From contig NW_027480532.1 of the NCBI RefSeq assembly GCF_051401765.1, positions 1-64,000 on the forward strand: a stretch of 64,000 nucleotides of DNA, read 5' to 3'. Shown one piece after another: positions 41,191 to 55,200 of the stretch. The notes under the pieces were generated by a model that worked only from the letters and a program-made list of their open reading frames with translations, was not told the DNA's origin and ran no database searches. The position numbers were made by a program, and so were the translations under genes. Source of the stretch: Calliopsis andreniformis. Taxonomy: Eukaryota > Arthropoda > Insecta > Hymenoptera > Andrenidae. Numbering within the stretch: position 1 is the stretch's first letter; the number at the start of each line of letters is the position of its first letter.

Positions 41191-42825
41191 CAATCCTCAA
41201 CATTCAACCCTCAATCCTCAATACTCAATCCTCAATCCTCAATCGTCAATACTCAATACTCAATCTTCAATCCTCAATCCTCAATCCTCAATCCTCAATC
41301 CTCAATCCTCAATCCTCAATCTTCAATCGTCAATACTCACTCTTCAATCCTCAATCCTCAATCCGCAACCCTCAATGCTCAATCCTCAATCCTCAATCCT
41401 CAAACCTCAATCTTCAATCCTCAATCCTCAATCGTCATTCGTCAATCCTCATTCTTCAATCCTCAATACCCAATCCTCAATCTTCAATCTTCAACCCTGA
41501 ATCCTCAACTCTCAATCCTCAACCCTCAATCCTCAGACCTCAAACCTCAATCCTCAACTCTCAGCCCTCATCCTCAATCCTCAATCCCCAATCTTGAATC
41601 CTCAATCCTCAATCCTCAATTCTCAATCCTCAATCCTCAATCGTCAGACCTCAAACATCAATACTAAACCCTCAGTCCTCGTCCTCAATCCACAACCATC
41701 AATCCTCAATCCTCAATCTTCAATCATCGATATTCAATCTTCAGTCCTCAATCCTCAATCCTCAATCCTCAATCCTCAATCCTCAATCTTCAATGTTCAA
41801 TCCGCAATACCCAATCCTCAATCTTCAATCCTCAATCCACAATCCTCAATCCTCAATCCTCATTCTTCAATCCTCAACACCCAGTCCTCAATCTTCAATC
41901 GTCAATCCTCAATTCTCAGACCACAACCCTCAATCTTCAATCCTCAATACTCAATCTGCAACCCTCAATCCTCAGTCCTCAATCCTCAATCCTCATTCTT
42001 CAATCCTCAATACCGAATCCTCGATCTTCAATCCTCAATCCACAATCCTCAATCCTCAATCCTCATTCTTCAATCCTCAACACCCAATCCTCAATCTTCA
42101 ATCCTCAATCCTCAATTCTCAGACCTCAATCCTCAATCTTCAATCCTCAATACTCAATCTTCAATCCTCAACACTCAATCCTCAATCCTCAATCTTCAAT
42201 CCTCAATACTCAATCTTCAATCCTCCGTCCTCAATCCTCAACCCTCAATACTCAATCCTCAATCGTCAGGCTTCAATCCTCAATACTCAATCTTCAATCC
42301 TCAATCCTCAATCCTCATTCCTCAATCCTCATTCTTCAATCCTCAATACCCAATCCTCAATCTTCAATCCTCAATCCTCAATCCTCAATTCTCAATCCTC
42401 AATCCTCAGTCCTAAGTCCTCAAATCTCAATCCTCAACCCTCAGCCCTCATCCTCAATCCTCAATCCTCAACCTTCAACCCTCAATCCTCAATCCTGAAG
42501 CATCAACCCTCAATCCTCAATCCTCAATCCTCAATCCTCAATCCTCAATCTTCAATCGTCAATACTCAATCTTCAATATTCAATCCTCAATCCGCAACCC
42601 TCAATGCTCAATCCTCAATCCTCAATCCTCAAACCTCAATCTTCAATCCTCAATACTCAATCTGCAATCCTCAATCCTCAATCTTCAATCCTCAATCCTC
42701 AATCGTCGGTCCTCAATCCCGAATCCTCAACCTTCAATCCTCAATCCACAATCCCCAATCCTCAATCCTCAATCCTCAATCTTCAGTCCTCAATAATCAA
42801 TCTTCAATACTCAATTCTCAATACT

Positions 42826-42874
42826 CAATAGAATATCCTGAATTCTCAGAATTCAATACTCAAACCTCAACACG
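42826..42874 (+). repeat. Element B copy 17 (B' form)
   Basis: 4639 bp after copy 16, the local higher-order step. Confidence 0.85.
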
Positions 42875-44781
42875 CAACCCTGAATCCTCAATCCTCAATC
42901 CTCAATCCTCAATCTTCAATCCTCAATACTCAATCTTCAATCCTCCATCCTCAATCCTCAGTCCTCAATCCTCAATCCTCAATCGTCAGGCTTCAATCCT
43001 CAATACTCAATCTTCAATCCTCAATCCTCAATCGTCATTCGTCAATCCTCATTCTTCAATCCTCAATACCCAATCCTCAATCTTCAATCTTCAACCCTCA
43101 ATCCTCAACTCTCAATCATCAACCCTCAATCCTCAGACCTCAAACCTCAATCCTCAACTCTCAGCCCTCATCCTCAATTCTCAATCCTCAATCTTGAATC
43201 CTCAATCCTCAATCCTCAATTCTCAATCCTCAATCCTCAATCCTCAGACCTCGAACATCAATACTCAACCCTCAGTCCTCGTCCTCAATCCACAACCATC
43301 AATCCTCAATCCTCAATCTTCAATCATCGATATTCAATCTTCAGTCCTCAATCCTCAATCCTCAATCCTCAATCCTCAATCTTCAATGTTCAATCCGCAA
43401 TACCCAATCCTCAATCTTCAATACTCAATCCACAATCCTCAATCCTCAATCCTCATTCTTCAATTCTCAACACCCAATCCTCAATCTTCGATCCTCAATC
43501 CTCAATTCTCAGACCGCAACCCTCAACGTTCAATCCTCAATACTCAATCTGCAACCCTCAATCCTCAGTCCTCAATCCTCAATCCTCATTCTTCAATTCT
43601 CAATACCCAATCCTCAATCTTCAATCCTCAATCCACAATCCTCAATCCTCAATCCTCATTCTTCAATCCTCAACACCCAATCCTCAATCTTCAATACTCA
43701 ATCCTCAATTCTCAGACCTCAATCCTCAATCTTCAATCCTCAATACTCAATCTTAAATCCTCAACACTCAATCCTCAATCCTCAATCTTCAATCCTCAAT
43801 ACTCAATCTTCAATAATCAATCCTCAATTCTCAGTCCTCAATACTCAATCATTAATCCTCAATCTTCAATCATCAATACTCAGTCTTCAATCCTCAATCC
43901 TCAATACTCAATCCTCAATCCTCAATCTTCAATCCTCAATACTCAATCTTCAATAATCAATCCTCAATTCTCAATCCTCAATACTCAATCCTCAATCCTC
44001 AATCTTCAATCATCAATACACAGTCTTCAATCCTCAATCCTCAATCCTCAATCCTCAATCCTCATTCTTCAATCCTCAATACACAATCCTCAATCTTCAA
44101 TCCTAAATCCTCAATCCTCAATCCTCAATCCTCAGGCCTCAAACATCAATACTCAACCCTCAGTCCTCGTCCTCAATCCACAACAATCAATCCTCAATCC
44201 TCATTCTTCAAGTATCAATATTCAATCTTCAGTCCTCAATCCTCAATCCTCAATCCTCAATCCTCAATCCTCAATCCTCAATGTTCAATCCGCAATACCC
44301 AATCCTCAATCTTCAATCCTCAATCCTCAATCCTCAATCCTCAATCCTCAATCCTCAATACTCAATCCTCTATCCTCAGTCCTCAAACCTCAAACCTCAA
44401 TCTTCAATCCTCAATACTCAATCTTCAATCCTCCGTCCTCAATCCTCAACCCTCAATCCTCAATCCTCAATCGTCAGGCTTCAATCCTCAATAGTCAATC
44501 TTCAATCCTCAATCCTCAATCCTCATTCCTCAATCCTCATTCTTCAATCCTCAATACCCAATCCTCAATCTTCAATCCTCAATCCTCAATCCTCAATTCT
44601 CAATCCTCAATCCTCAGTCCTAAGTCCTCAAATCTCAATCCTCAACCCTCAGCCCTCATCCTCAATCCTCAATCCTCAATCTTCAACCCTCAATCCTCAA
44701 TCCTGAAGCATAAACCCTCAATCCTCAATCCTCAGTCCTCAAACCTCAATTCTGAAGCCTCAATCTTCAGACCTCAGACCT

Positions 44782-44921
44782 CAACAATCAGATGTCAATC
44801 CTGAATCCTTAATAGAATATCATCAATTCACTGTTTTCAATACCCAATACTCAATCTGCAATCTTCAAATCTCTATTCACAAACATCAATTCTCATCACT
44901 CAACCCTCAACACTCAGTCCG
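44782..44921 (+). repeat. Element A copy 24 (subfamily A2)
   Basis: 4695 bp after copy 22; has TTCACTGTTTTC where others have TTCACAGTTTTC. Confidence 0.85.
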
Positions 44922-45745
44922 CAATCCTCAACCTTCAACCCTCAATCCTCAATACTCAATCCTCAATCTTCAATCCTCAATCCTCAATCCGCTACCCTCA
45001 ATGCTCAATCCTCAATCCTCAATCCTCAAACCTCAATCTTCAATCCTCAATCCTCAATCGTCATTCGTCAATCCTCATTCTTCAATCCTCAATACCCAAT
45101 CCTCAATCTTCAATCTTCAACCCTGAATCCTCAACTCTCAATCCTCAACCCTCAATCCTCAGACCTCAAACCTCAATCCTCAACTCTCAGCCCTCATCCT
45201 CAATCCTCAATCCTCAATCTTGAATCCTCAATCCTCAATCCTCAATTCTCAATCCTCAATCCTCAATCCTCAGACTTCAAACATCAATACTCAATCCTCA
45301 GCCCTCGTCCTCAATCCACAACCATCAATCCTCAATCCTCAATCTTCAATCATCGATATTCAATCTTCAGTCCTCAATCCTCAATCCTCAATCCTCAATC
45401 CTCAATCTTCAATGTTCAATCCGCAATACCCAATCCTCAATCTTCAATCCTCAATCCACAATCCTCAATCCTCAATCCTCATTCTTCAATCCTCAACACC
45501 CAATCCTCAATCTTCAATCGTCAATCCTCAATTCTCAGACCACAACCCTCAATCTTCAATCCTCAATACTCAATCTGCAACTCTCAATCCTCAGTCCTCA
45601 ATCCTCAATCCTCATTCTTCAATCCTCAATACCGAATCCTCAATCTTCAATCCTCAATCCTCAATCCTGAAGCATAAACCCTCAATCCTCAATCCTCAGT
45701 CTTCAAACCTCAATTCAGAATCCTCAATCTTCAGACCTCAGACCT

Positions 45746-45885
45746 CAACAATCAGATGTCAATCCTGAATCCTTAATAGAATATCATCAATTCACAGTTT
45801 TCAATACCCAATACTCAATCTGCAATCTTCAAATCTCTATTCACAAACATCAATTCTCATCACTCAACCCTCAACACTCAGTCCG
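45746..45885 (+). repeat. Element A copy 25 (subfamily A2)
   Basis: 4695 bp after copy 23 and 964 bp after copy 24, so the two-copy spacing is conserved between higher-order units. Confidence 0.85.
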
Positions 45886-46014
45886 CAATCCTCAACATTC
45901 AACCCTCAATCCTCAATACTCAATCCTCAATCCTCAATCGTCAATACTCAATACTCAATCTTCAATCCTCAATCCTCAATCCTCAATCCTCAATCCTCAA
46001 TCCTCAATCCTCAA

Positions 46015-48304
46015 TCTTCAATCGTCAATAATCACTCTTCAATCCTCAATCCTCAATCCGCAACCCTCAATGCTCAATCCTCAATCCTCAATCCTCAAAC
46101 CTCAATCTTCAATCCTCAATCCTCAATCGTCATTCGTCAATCCTCATTCTTCAATCCTCAATACCCAATCCTCAATCTTCAATCTTCAACCCTGAATCCC
46201 CAACTCTCAATCCTCAACCCTCAATCCTCAGACCTCAAACCTCAATCCTCAACTCTCAGCCCTCATCCTCAATCCTCAATCCCCAATCTTGAATCCTCAA
46301 TCCTCAATCCTCAATTCTCAATCCTCAATCCTCAATCGTCAGACCTCAAACATCAATACTAAACCCTCAGTCCTCGTCCTCAATCCACAACGATCAATCC
46401 TCAATCCTCAATCTTCAATCATCGATATTCAATCTTCAGTCCTCAATCCTCAATCCTCAATCCTCAATCCTCAATCTTCAATGTTCAATCCGCAATACCC
46501 AATCCTCAATCTTCAATCCTCAATCCACAATCCTCAATCCTCAATCCTCATTCTTCAATCCTCAACACCCAGTCCTCAATCTTCAATCGTCAATCCTCAA
46601 TTCTCAGACCACAACCCTCAATCTTCAATCCTCAATACTCAATCTGCAACCCTCAATCCTCAGTCCTCAATCCTCAAACCTCATTCTTCAATCCTCAATA
46701 CCGAATCCTCGATCTTCAATCCTCAATCCACAATCCTCAATCCTCAATCCTCATTCTTCAATCCTCAACACCCAATCCTCAATCTTCAATCCTCAATCCT
46801 CAATTCTCAGACCTCAATCCTCAATCTTCAATCCTCAATACTCAATCTTCAATCCTCAACACTCAATCCTCAATCCTCAATCTTCAATCCTCAATACTCA
46901 ATCTTCAATCCTCCGTCCTCAATCCTCAACCTTCAATACTCAATCCTCAATCGTCAGGCTTCAATCCTCAATACTCAATCTTCAATCCTCAATCCTCAAT
47001 CCTCATTCCTCAATCCTCATTCTTCAATCCTCAATACCCAATCCTCAATCTTCAATCCTCAATCCTCAATCCTCAATTCTCAATCCTCAATCCTCAGTCC
47101 TAAGTCCTCAAATCTCAATCCTCAACCCTCAGCCCTCATCCTCAATCCTCAATCCTCAATCTTCAATCGTCAATAATCACTCTTCAATCCTCAATCCTCA
47201 ATCCGCAACCCTCAATGCTCAATCCTCAATCCTCAATCCTCAAACCTCAATCTTCAATCCTCAATCCTCAATCGTCATTCGTCAATCCTCATTCTTCAAT
47301 CCTCAATACCCAATCCTCAATCTTCAATCTTCAACCCTGAATCCCCAACTCTCAATCCTCAACCCTCAATCCTCAGACCTCAAACCTCAATCCTCAACTC
47401 TCAGCCCTCATCCTCAATCCTCAATCCCCAATCTTGAATCCTCAATCCTCAATCCTCAATTCTCAATCCTCAATCCTCAATCGTCAGACCTCAAACATCA
47501 ATACTAAACCCTCAGTCCTCGTCCTCAATCCACAACGATCAATCCTCAATCCTCAATCTTCAATCATCGATATTCAATCTTCAGTCCTCAATCCTCAATC
47601 CTCAATCCTCAATCCTCAATCTTCAATGTTCAATCCGCAATACCCAATCCTCAATCTTCAATCCTCAATCCACAATCCTCAATCCTCAATCCTCATTCTT
47701 CAATCCTCAACACCCAGTCCTCAATCTTCAATCGTCAATCCTCAATTCTCAGACCACAACCCTCAATCGTCAATCCTCAATACTCAATCTGCAACCCTCA
47801 ATCCTCAGTCCTCAATCCTCAAACCTCATTCTTCAATCCTCAATACCGAATCCTCGATCTTCAATCCTCAATCCACAATCCTCAATCCTCAATCCTCATT
47901 CTTCAATCCTCAACACCCAATCCTCAATCTTCAATCCTCAATCCTCAATTCTCAGACCTCAATCCTCAATCTTCAATCCTCAATACTCAATCTTCAATCC
48001 TCAACACTCAATCCTCAATCCTCAATCTTCAATCCTCAATACTCAATCTTCAATCCTCCGTCCTCAATCCTCAACCTTCAATACTCAATCCTCAATCGTC
48101 AGGCTTCAATCCTCAATACTCAATCTTCAATCCTCAATCCTCAATCCTCATTCCTCAATCCTCATTCTTCAATCCTCAATACCCAATCCTCAATCTTCAA
48201 TCCTCAATCCTCAATCCTCAATTCTCAATCCTCAATCCTCAGTCCTAAGTCCTCAAATCTCAATCCTCAACCCTCAGCCCTCATCCTCAATCCTCAATCC
48301 TCAA
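46015..48304. repeat. 1145-bp tandem duplication
   Basis: ATCGTCAATAATCAC occurs at 46021 and 47166, and all following variants keep the 1145-bp offset until about 48.3 kb. One substitution was noticed (CAATCTT near 46.62 kb versus CAATCGT near 47.77 kb). The neighbouring 4.6 kb units do not share this doubling, so it looks recent. Confidence 0.9.
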
Positions 48305-48658
48305 CCTTCAACCCTCAATCCTCAATCCTGAAGCATCAACCCTCAATCCTCAATCCTCAATCCTCAATCCTCAATCCTCAATCTTCAATCGTCAATACTC
48401 AATCTTCAATCCTCAATCCTCAATCCGCAACCCTCAATGCTCAATCCTCAATCCTCAATCCTCAAACCTCAATCTTCAATCCTCAATACTCAATCTGCAA
48501 TCCTCAATCCTCAATCTTCAATCCTCAATCCTCAATCGTCGGTCCTCAATCCCGAATCCTCAACCTTCAATCCTCAATCCACAATCCCCAATCCTCAATC
48601 CTCAATCCTCAATCTTCAGTCCTCAATAATCAATCTTCAATCCTCAATTCTCAATACT

Positions 48659-48707
48659 CAATAGAATATCCTGAATTCTCAGAATTCAATACTCAAACCT
48701 CAACACG
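48659..48707 (+). repeat. Element B copy 18 (B' form)
   Basis: B' form with CAACACG as the last heptamer. The corresponding copy is absent from the 46.0-47.2 kb unit. Confidence 0.85.
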
Positions 48708-49538
48708 CAACCCTGAATCCTCAATCCTCAATCCTCAATACTCAATCCTCAATCCTCAATCTTCAATCATCAATACACAGTCTTCAATCCTCAATCCTCA
48801 ATCCTCAATCCTCAATCCTCATTCTTCAATCCTCAATACACAATCCTCAATCTTCAATCCTCAATCCTCAATCCTCAATCCTCAACCCTCAGGCCTCAAA
48901 CATCAATACTCAACCCTCAGTCCTCGTCCTCAATCCACAACAATCAATCCTCAATCCTCATTCTTCAAGTATCAATATTCAATCTTCAGTCCTCAATCCT
49001 CAATCCTCAATCCTCAATCCTCAATCCTCAATCCTCAATGTTCAATCTGCAATACCCAATCCTCAATCTTCAATCCTCAATCCTCAATCCTCAATCCTCA
49101 ATCCTCAATCCTCAATACTCAATCCTCTATCCTCAGTCCTCAAACCTCAAACCTCAATCTTCAATCCTCAATACTCAATCTTCAATCCTCCGTCCTCAAT
49201 CCTCAACCCTCAACCCTCAATCCTCAATCGTCAGGCTTCAATCCTCAATAGTCAATCTTCAATCCTCAATCCTCAATCCTCATTCCTCAATCCTCATTCT
49301 TCAATCCTCAATACCCAATCCTCAATCTTCAATCCTCAATCCTCAATCCTCTATTCTCAATCCTCAATCCTCAGCCCTAAGTCCTCAAATCTCAATCCTC
49401 AACCCTCAGCCCTCATCCTCAATCCTCAATCCTCAATCTTCAACCCTCAATCCTCAATCCTGAAGCATAAACCCTCAATCCTCAATCCTCAGTCCTCAAA
49501 CCTCAATTCTGAATCCTCAATCTTCAGACCTCAGACCT

Positions 49539-49678
49539 CAACAATCAGATGTCAATCCTGAATCCTTAATAGAATATCATCAATTCACAGTTTTCAATAC
49601 CCAATACTCAATCTGCAATCTTCAAATCTCTATTCACAAACATCAATTCTCATCACTCAACCCTCAACACTCAGTCCG
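49539..49678 (+). repeat. Element A copy 26 (subfamily A2)
   Basis: 4757 bp after copy 24. The spacing to the next copy falls to 761 bp, so about 203 bp (29 heptamers) between the pair is missing here. Confidence 0.85.
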
Positions 49679-50299
49679 CAATCCTCAACTCTCAATCCTC
49701 AACCCTCAATCCTCAGACCTCAAACCTCAATCCTCAACTCTCAGCCCTCATCCTCAATCATCAATCCTCAATCTTGAATCCTCAATCCTCAATCCTCAAT
49801 TCTCAATCCTCAATCCTCAATCCTCAGACTTCAAACATCAATACTCAACCCTCAGTCCTCGTCCTCAATCCACAACCATCAATCCTCAATCCTCAATCTT
49901 CAATCATCGATATTCAATCTTCAGTCCTCAATCCTCAATCCTCAATCCTCAATCCTCAATCTTCAATGTTCAATCCGCAATACCCAATCCTCAATCTTCA
50001 ATCCTCAATCCACAATCCTCAATCCTCAATCCTCATTCTTCAATCCTCAACACCCAATCCTCAATCTTCAATCGTCAATCCTCAATTCTCAGACCACAAC
50101 CCTCAATCTTCAATCCTCAATACTCAATCTGCAACTCTCAATCCTCAGTCCTCAATCCTCAATCCTCATTCTTCAATCCTCAATACCGAATCCTCAATCT
50201 TCAATCCTCAATCCTCAATCCTGAAGCATAAACCCTCAATCCTCAATCCTCAGTCTTCAAACCTCAATTCAGAATCCTCAATCTTCAGACCTCAGACCT

Positions 50300-50439
50300 C
50301 AACAATCAGATGTCAATCCTGAATCCTTAATAGAATATCATCAATTCACAGTTTTCAATACCCAATACTCAATCTGCAATCTTCAAATCTCTATTCACAA
50401 ACATCAATTCTCATCACTCAACCCTCAACACTCAGTCCG
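50300..50439 (+). repeat. Element A copy 27 (subfamily A2)
   Basis: 4554 bp after copy 25, with the CAATTCAGAATCC flank. Confidence 0.85.
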
Positions 50440-51815
50440 CAATCCTCAACATTCAACCCTCAATCCTCAATACTCAATCCTCAATCCTCAATCGTCAATA
50501 CTCAATACTCAATCTTCAATCCTCAATCCTCAATCCTCAATCCTCAATCCTCAATCCTCAATCCTCAATCTTCAATCGTCAATAATCACTCTTCAATCCT
50601 CAATCCTCAATCCGCAACCCTCAATGCTCAATCCTCAATCCTCAATCCTCAAACCTCAATCTTCAATCCTCAATCCTCAATCGTCATTCGTCAATCCTCA
50701 TTCTTCAATCCTCAATACCCAATCCTCAATCTTCAATCTTCAACCCTGAATCCCCAACTCTCAATCCTCAACCCTCAATCCTCAGACCTCAAACCTCAAT
50801 CCTCAACTCTCAGCCCTCATCCTCAATCCTCAATCCCCAATCTTGAATCCTCAATCCTCAATCCTCAATTCTCAATCCTCAATCCTCAATCGTCAGACCT
50901 CAAACATCAATACTAAACCCTCAGTCCTCGTCCTCAATCCACAACCATCAATCCTCAATCCTCAATCTTCAATCATCGATATTCAATCTTCAGTCCTCAA
51001 TCCTCAATCCTCAATCCTCAATCCTCAATCTTCAATGTTCAATCCGCAATACCCAATCCTCAATCTTCAATCCTCAATCCACAATCCTCAATCCTCAATC
51101 CTCATTCTTCAATCCTCAACACCCAGTCCTCAATCTTCAATCGTCAATCCTCAATTCTCAGACCACAACCCTCAATCTTCAATCCTCAATACTCAATCTG
51201 CAACCCTCAATCCTCAGTCCTCAATCCTCAAACCTCATTCTTCAATCCTCAATACCGAATCCTCGATCTTCAATCCTCAATCCACAATCCTCAATCCTCA
51301 ATCCTCATTCTTCAATCCTCAACACCCAATCCTCAATCTTCAATCCTCAATCCTCAATTCTCAGACCTCAATCCTCAATCTTCAATCCTCAATACTCAAT
51401 CTTCAATCCTCAACACTCAATCCTCAATCCTCAATCTTCAATCCTCAATACTCAATCTTCAATCCTCCGTCCTCAATCCTCAACCCTCAATCCTCAATCC
51501 TCAATCGTCAGGCTTCAATCCTCAATACTCAATCTTCAATCCTCAATCCTCAATCCTCATTCCTCAATCCTCATTCTTCAATCCTCAATACCCAATCCTC
51601 AATCTTCAATCCTCAATCCTCAATCCTCAATTCTCAATCCTCAATCCTCAGTCCTAAGTCCTCAAATCTCAATCCTCAACCCTCAGCCCTCATCCTCAAT
51701 CCTCAATCCTCAATCTTCAACCCTCAATCCTCAATCCTGAAGCATCAACCCTCAATCCTCAATCCTAAGTCCTCAAACCTCAATTCTGAATCCTCAATCT
51801 TGAGACCTCAGACCT

Positions 51816-51941
51816 CAACAATCAGATGTCAATCCTGAATCCTTAATAGAATATCATCAATTCACAGTTTTCAATACCCAATAGTCAATCTGCAATCTTC
51901 AAATCTCTATTCACAAACATCAATTCTCATCACTCAACCCT
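51816..51941 (+). repeat. Element A copy 28 (A2, truncated)
   Basis: Only 18 of 20 heptamers; it stops after CAACCCT and joins CAATCTTCAATCGTC directly. Has CAATAGT in the middle and TTGAGACC just upstream. It marks the end of the main A2 zone. Confidence 0.85.
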
Positions 51942-52221
51942 CAATCTTCAATCGTCAATACTCAATCTTCAATCCTCAATCCTCAATCCGCAACCCTCAA
52001 TGCTCAATCCTCAATCCTCAATCCTCAAACCTCAATCTTCAATCCTCAATTCTCAATCTGCAATCCTCAATCCTCAATCTTCAATCCTCAATCCTCAATC
52101 GTCGATCCTCAATCCCGAATCCTCAACCTTCAATCCTCAATCCTCAATCCCCAATCCTCAATCCTCAATCCTCAATCTTCAGTCCTTAATAATCAATCTT
52201 CAATCCTCAATTCTCAATACT

Positions 52222-52270
52222 CAATAGAATATTCTGAATTCTCAGAATTCAATACTCAAACCTCAACACG
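52222..52270 (+). repeat. Element B copy 19 (B' form with compensating change)
   Basis: ATTCTGA-ATTC-TCAGAAT: a C to T change in the left arm restores the 7-bp stem broken by G to A in the right arm of other B' copies. Confidence 0.85.
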
Positions 52271-55200
52271 CAACCCTGAATCCTCAATCCTCAATCCTCA
52301 ATCCTCAATCTTCAATCCTCAATACTCAATCTTCAATCCTCCATCCTCAATCCTCAGTCCTCAATCCTCAATCCTCAATCGTCAGGCTTCAATCCTCAAT
52401 ACTCAATCTTCAATCCTCAATCCTCAATCGTCATTCGTCAATCCTCATTCTTCAATCCTCAATACCCAATCCTCAATCTTCAATCTTCAACCCTCAATCC
52501 TCAACTCTCAATCCTCAATCCTCAATCCTCAGACCTCAAACATCAATACTCAACCCTCAGTCCTCGTCCTCAATCCACAACCATCAATCCTCAATCCTCA
52601 ATCTTCAATCATCGATATTCAATCTTCAGTCCTCAATCCTCAATCCTCAATCCTCAATCCTCAATCTTCAATGTTCAATCCGCAATACCCAATCCTCAAT
52701 CTTCAATCCTCAATCCACAATCCTCAATCCTCAATCCTCATTCTTTAATCCTCAACACCCAATCCTCAACCTTCAATCCTCAATCCTCAATTCTCAGACC
52801 ACAACCCTCAATTTTCAATCCTGAATACTCAATCTGCAACCCTCAATCCTCAGTCCTCAATCCTCAATCCTCATTCTTCAATCCTCAATACCCAATCCTC
52901 AATCTTCAATCCTCAATCCACAATCCTCAATCCTCAATCCTCATTCTTCAATCCTCAACACCCAATCCTCAATCTTCAATCCTCAATACTCAATCTTCAA
53001 TCCTCAATACTCAATCTTCAATAATCAATCCTCAATTCTCAATCCTCAATACTCAATCCTCAATCCTCAATCTTCAATCATCAATACTCAGTCTTCAATC
53101 CTCAATCCTCAATACTCAATCCTCAATCCTCAATCTTCAATCCTCAATACTCAATCTTCAATAATCAATCCTCAATTCGAAATCCTCAATACTCAATCCT
53201 CAATCCTCAATCTTCAATCATCAATACACAGTCTTCAATCCTCAATCCTCAATCCTCAATCCTCAATCCTCATTCTTCAATCCTCAATACACAATCCTCA
53301 ATCTTCAATCCTCAATCCTCAATCCTCAATCCTCAATCCTCAGGCCTCAAACATCAATACTCAACCCTCAGTCCTCATCCTCAATCCACAACAATCAATC
53401 CTCAATCCTCATTCTTCAAGTATCAATATTCAATCTTCAGTCCTCAATCCTCAATCCTCAATCCTCAATCCTCAATCCTCAATCCTCAATGTTCAATCCG
53501 CAATACCCAATCCTCAATCTTCAATCCTCAATCCTCAATCCTCAATCCTCAATCCTCAATCCTCAATACTCAATCCTCAATCCACAGTCCTCAAACCTCA
53601 AACCTCAATCTTCAATCCTCAATACTCAATCTTCAATCCTCCGTCCTCAATCCTCTACCCTCAATCCTCAATCCTCAATCGTCAGGCTTCAATCCTCAAT
53701 ACTCAATCTTCAATCCTCAATCCTCAATCCTCATTCCTCAATCCTCATTCTTCAATCATCAATACCCAATCCTCAATCTTCAATCCTCAATCCTCAATCC
53801 TCAAATCTCAATCCTCAATCCTCAGTCCTCAATTCTCAATCCTCAATCCTCTGTCCTCAGTCCTCTATCCTCAACCCTCAACCCTCAGCCCTCATCCTCA
53901 ATCCTCAATACTCAATCCTCAATCCTCAATCTTCAATCCTCAATACTCAATCTTCAATAATCAATCCTCAATTCTCAATCCTCAATACTCAATCCTCAAT
54001 CCTCAATCTTCAATCCTCAATCCTCATTCTTCAATCCTGAATACCCAATCCTCAATATTCAATACTCAATCCTCAATCCTCAGTCCTCAGTACTCAACTA
54101 TTAGTCCTCAATTCTCAATACTCAATCCTCAATCCTCAATTCTCAATCCTCAATCCTCTGTCCTCAGTCCTCTAACCTCAACCCTCAGCCCTCAGCCCTC
54201 ATCCTCAATCCTCAATACTCAATCCTCAATCCTCAATCTTCAATCCTCAATACTCAATCTTCAATAATCAATCCTCAATTCTCAATCCTCAATACTCAAT
54301 CCTCAATCCTCAATCTTCAATCATCAATACTCAGTCTTCAATCCTCAATCCTCAATCCTCATTCTACAATCCTCAATACACAATCCTGAATCTTCAATCC
54401 TCAATCCTCAATCCTCAATCCTCAATCCTCAGGCCTCAAACATCAATACTCAACCCTCAGACCTCGTCCTCAATCCACAACAATCAATCCTCAATCCTCA
54501 TTCTTCAAGTATCAATATTCAATCTTCAGTCCTCAATCCTCAATCTTCAATCCTCAATTCTCAATCCTCAATCCTCAATGTTCAATCCGCAATACCCAAT
54601 ACTCAATCTTCAATCCTCAATCCTCAATCCTCCGTCCTCAATCCTCAACCCTCAATCCTCAATCCTCAATCGTCAGGCTTCAATCCTCAATACTCAATTT
54701 TCAATCCTCAATCCTCAATCGTCATTCGTCAATCTTCATTCTTCAGTCCTGAATACCCAATCCTCAATCTTCAATCTTCCACCCTCAATCCTCAACTCTC
54801 AATCCTCAACCCTCAATCCTCAGACCTCAAACCTCAATCCTCAACTCTCAGCCCTCATCCTCAATCCTCAATCCTCAATCTTCAATCCTCAATACTCAAT
54901 CCTCATTCTTCAATCCTCAACACCCAATCCTCAATCTTCAATCCTCAATCCTCAATTCTCAGACCTCAACCCTCAAACTTCAATCCTCAATACTCAATCT
55001 GCAACCCTCAATCCTCAGTCCTCAATCCTCAATCCTCATTCTTCAATCCTCAATCCTCAATCCTCAATCCTCAATCCTCAATCCTCAATCCTCAATCCTC
55101 AATCTTCAATCGTCAATACTCAATCTTCAATCCTCAATCCTCAATCCGCAACCCTCAATGCTCAATCCTCAATCCTCAATCCTCAAACCTCAATCTTCAA

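Larger units (their letters stand above)
37100..51940. repeat. Higher-order repeat zone, period about 4.6 kb
   Basis: The start of the string ATGTTCAATCCGC recurs in matching context at 37154, 41793, 46481 and 51035 (steps 4639, 4688, 4554). A2 copies recur at 40087/44782/49539 and 41051/45746/50300 (steps 4695 and 4554-4757). Units differ by whole-heptamer indels and scattered substitutions. Confidence 0.88.
18714..54520 (+). repeat. Element C: recurrent AAGTATCAATATTC marker (11 copies)
   Basis: TTCAAGTATCAATATTC breaks the usual TCAATC rhythm. AGTATC starts at 18714, 21941, 25663, 30809, 36001, 39569, 44211, 48968, 53419 and 54508, with an AGCATC variant at 34280. In the copies I looked at it is preceded by CTCATTCTTC and followed by the same CAATCTTCAGTCC context, so it tracks higher-order units. 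Confidence 0.8.

Noticed and set aside
41793..44804. Longest open frame (1003 codons), and others of about 600-900 codons at 13052-15166, 24112-26487, 29405-31984, 37115-39799 and 58770-61439, as real proteins rich in NPQSSIL
   Set aside because: The repeat has no + strand stop in any frame, so long frames are expected by chance. Other + frames overlap them and read the same heptapeptide. Starts are chance ATGs in CAATGTT/CAATGCT variants, I saw no ribosome-binding-like purine run before a start, and ends are chance CCTGAAT/CCTAAAT/TTAAT variants.
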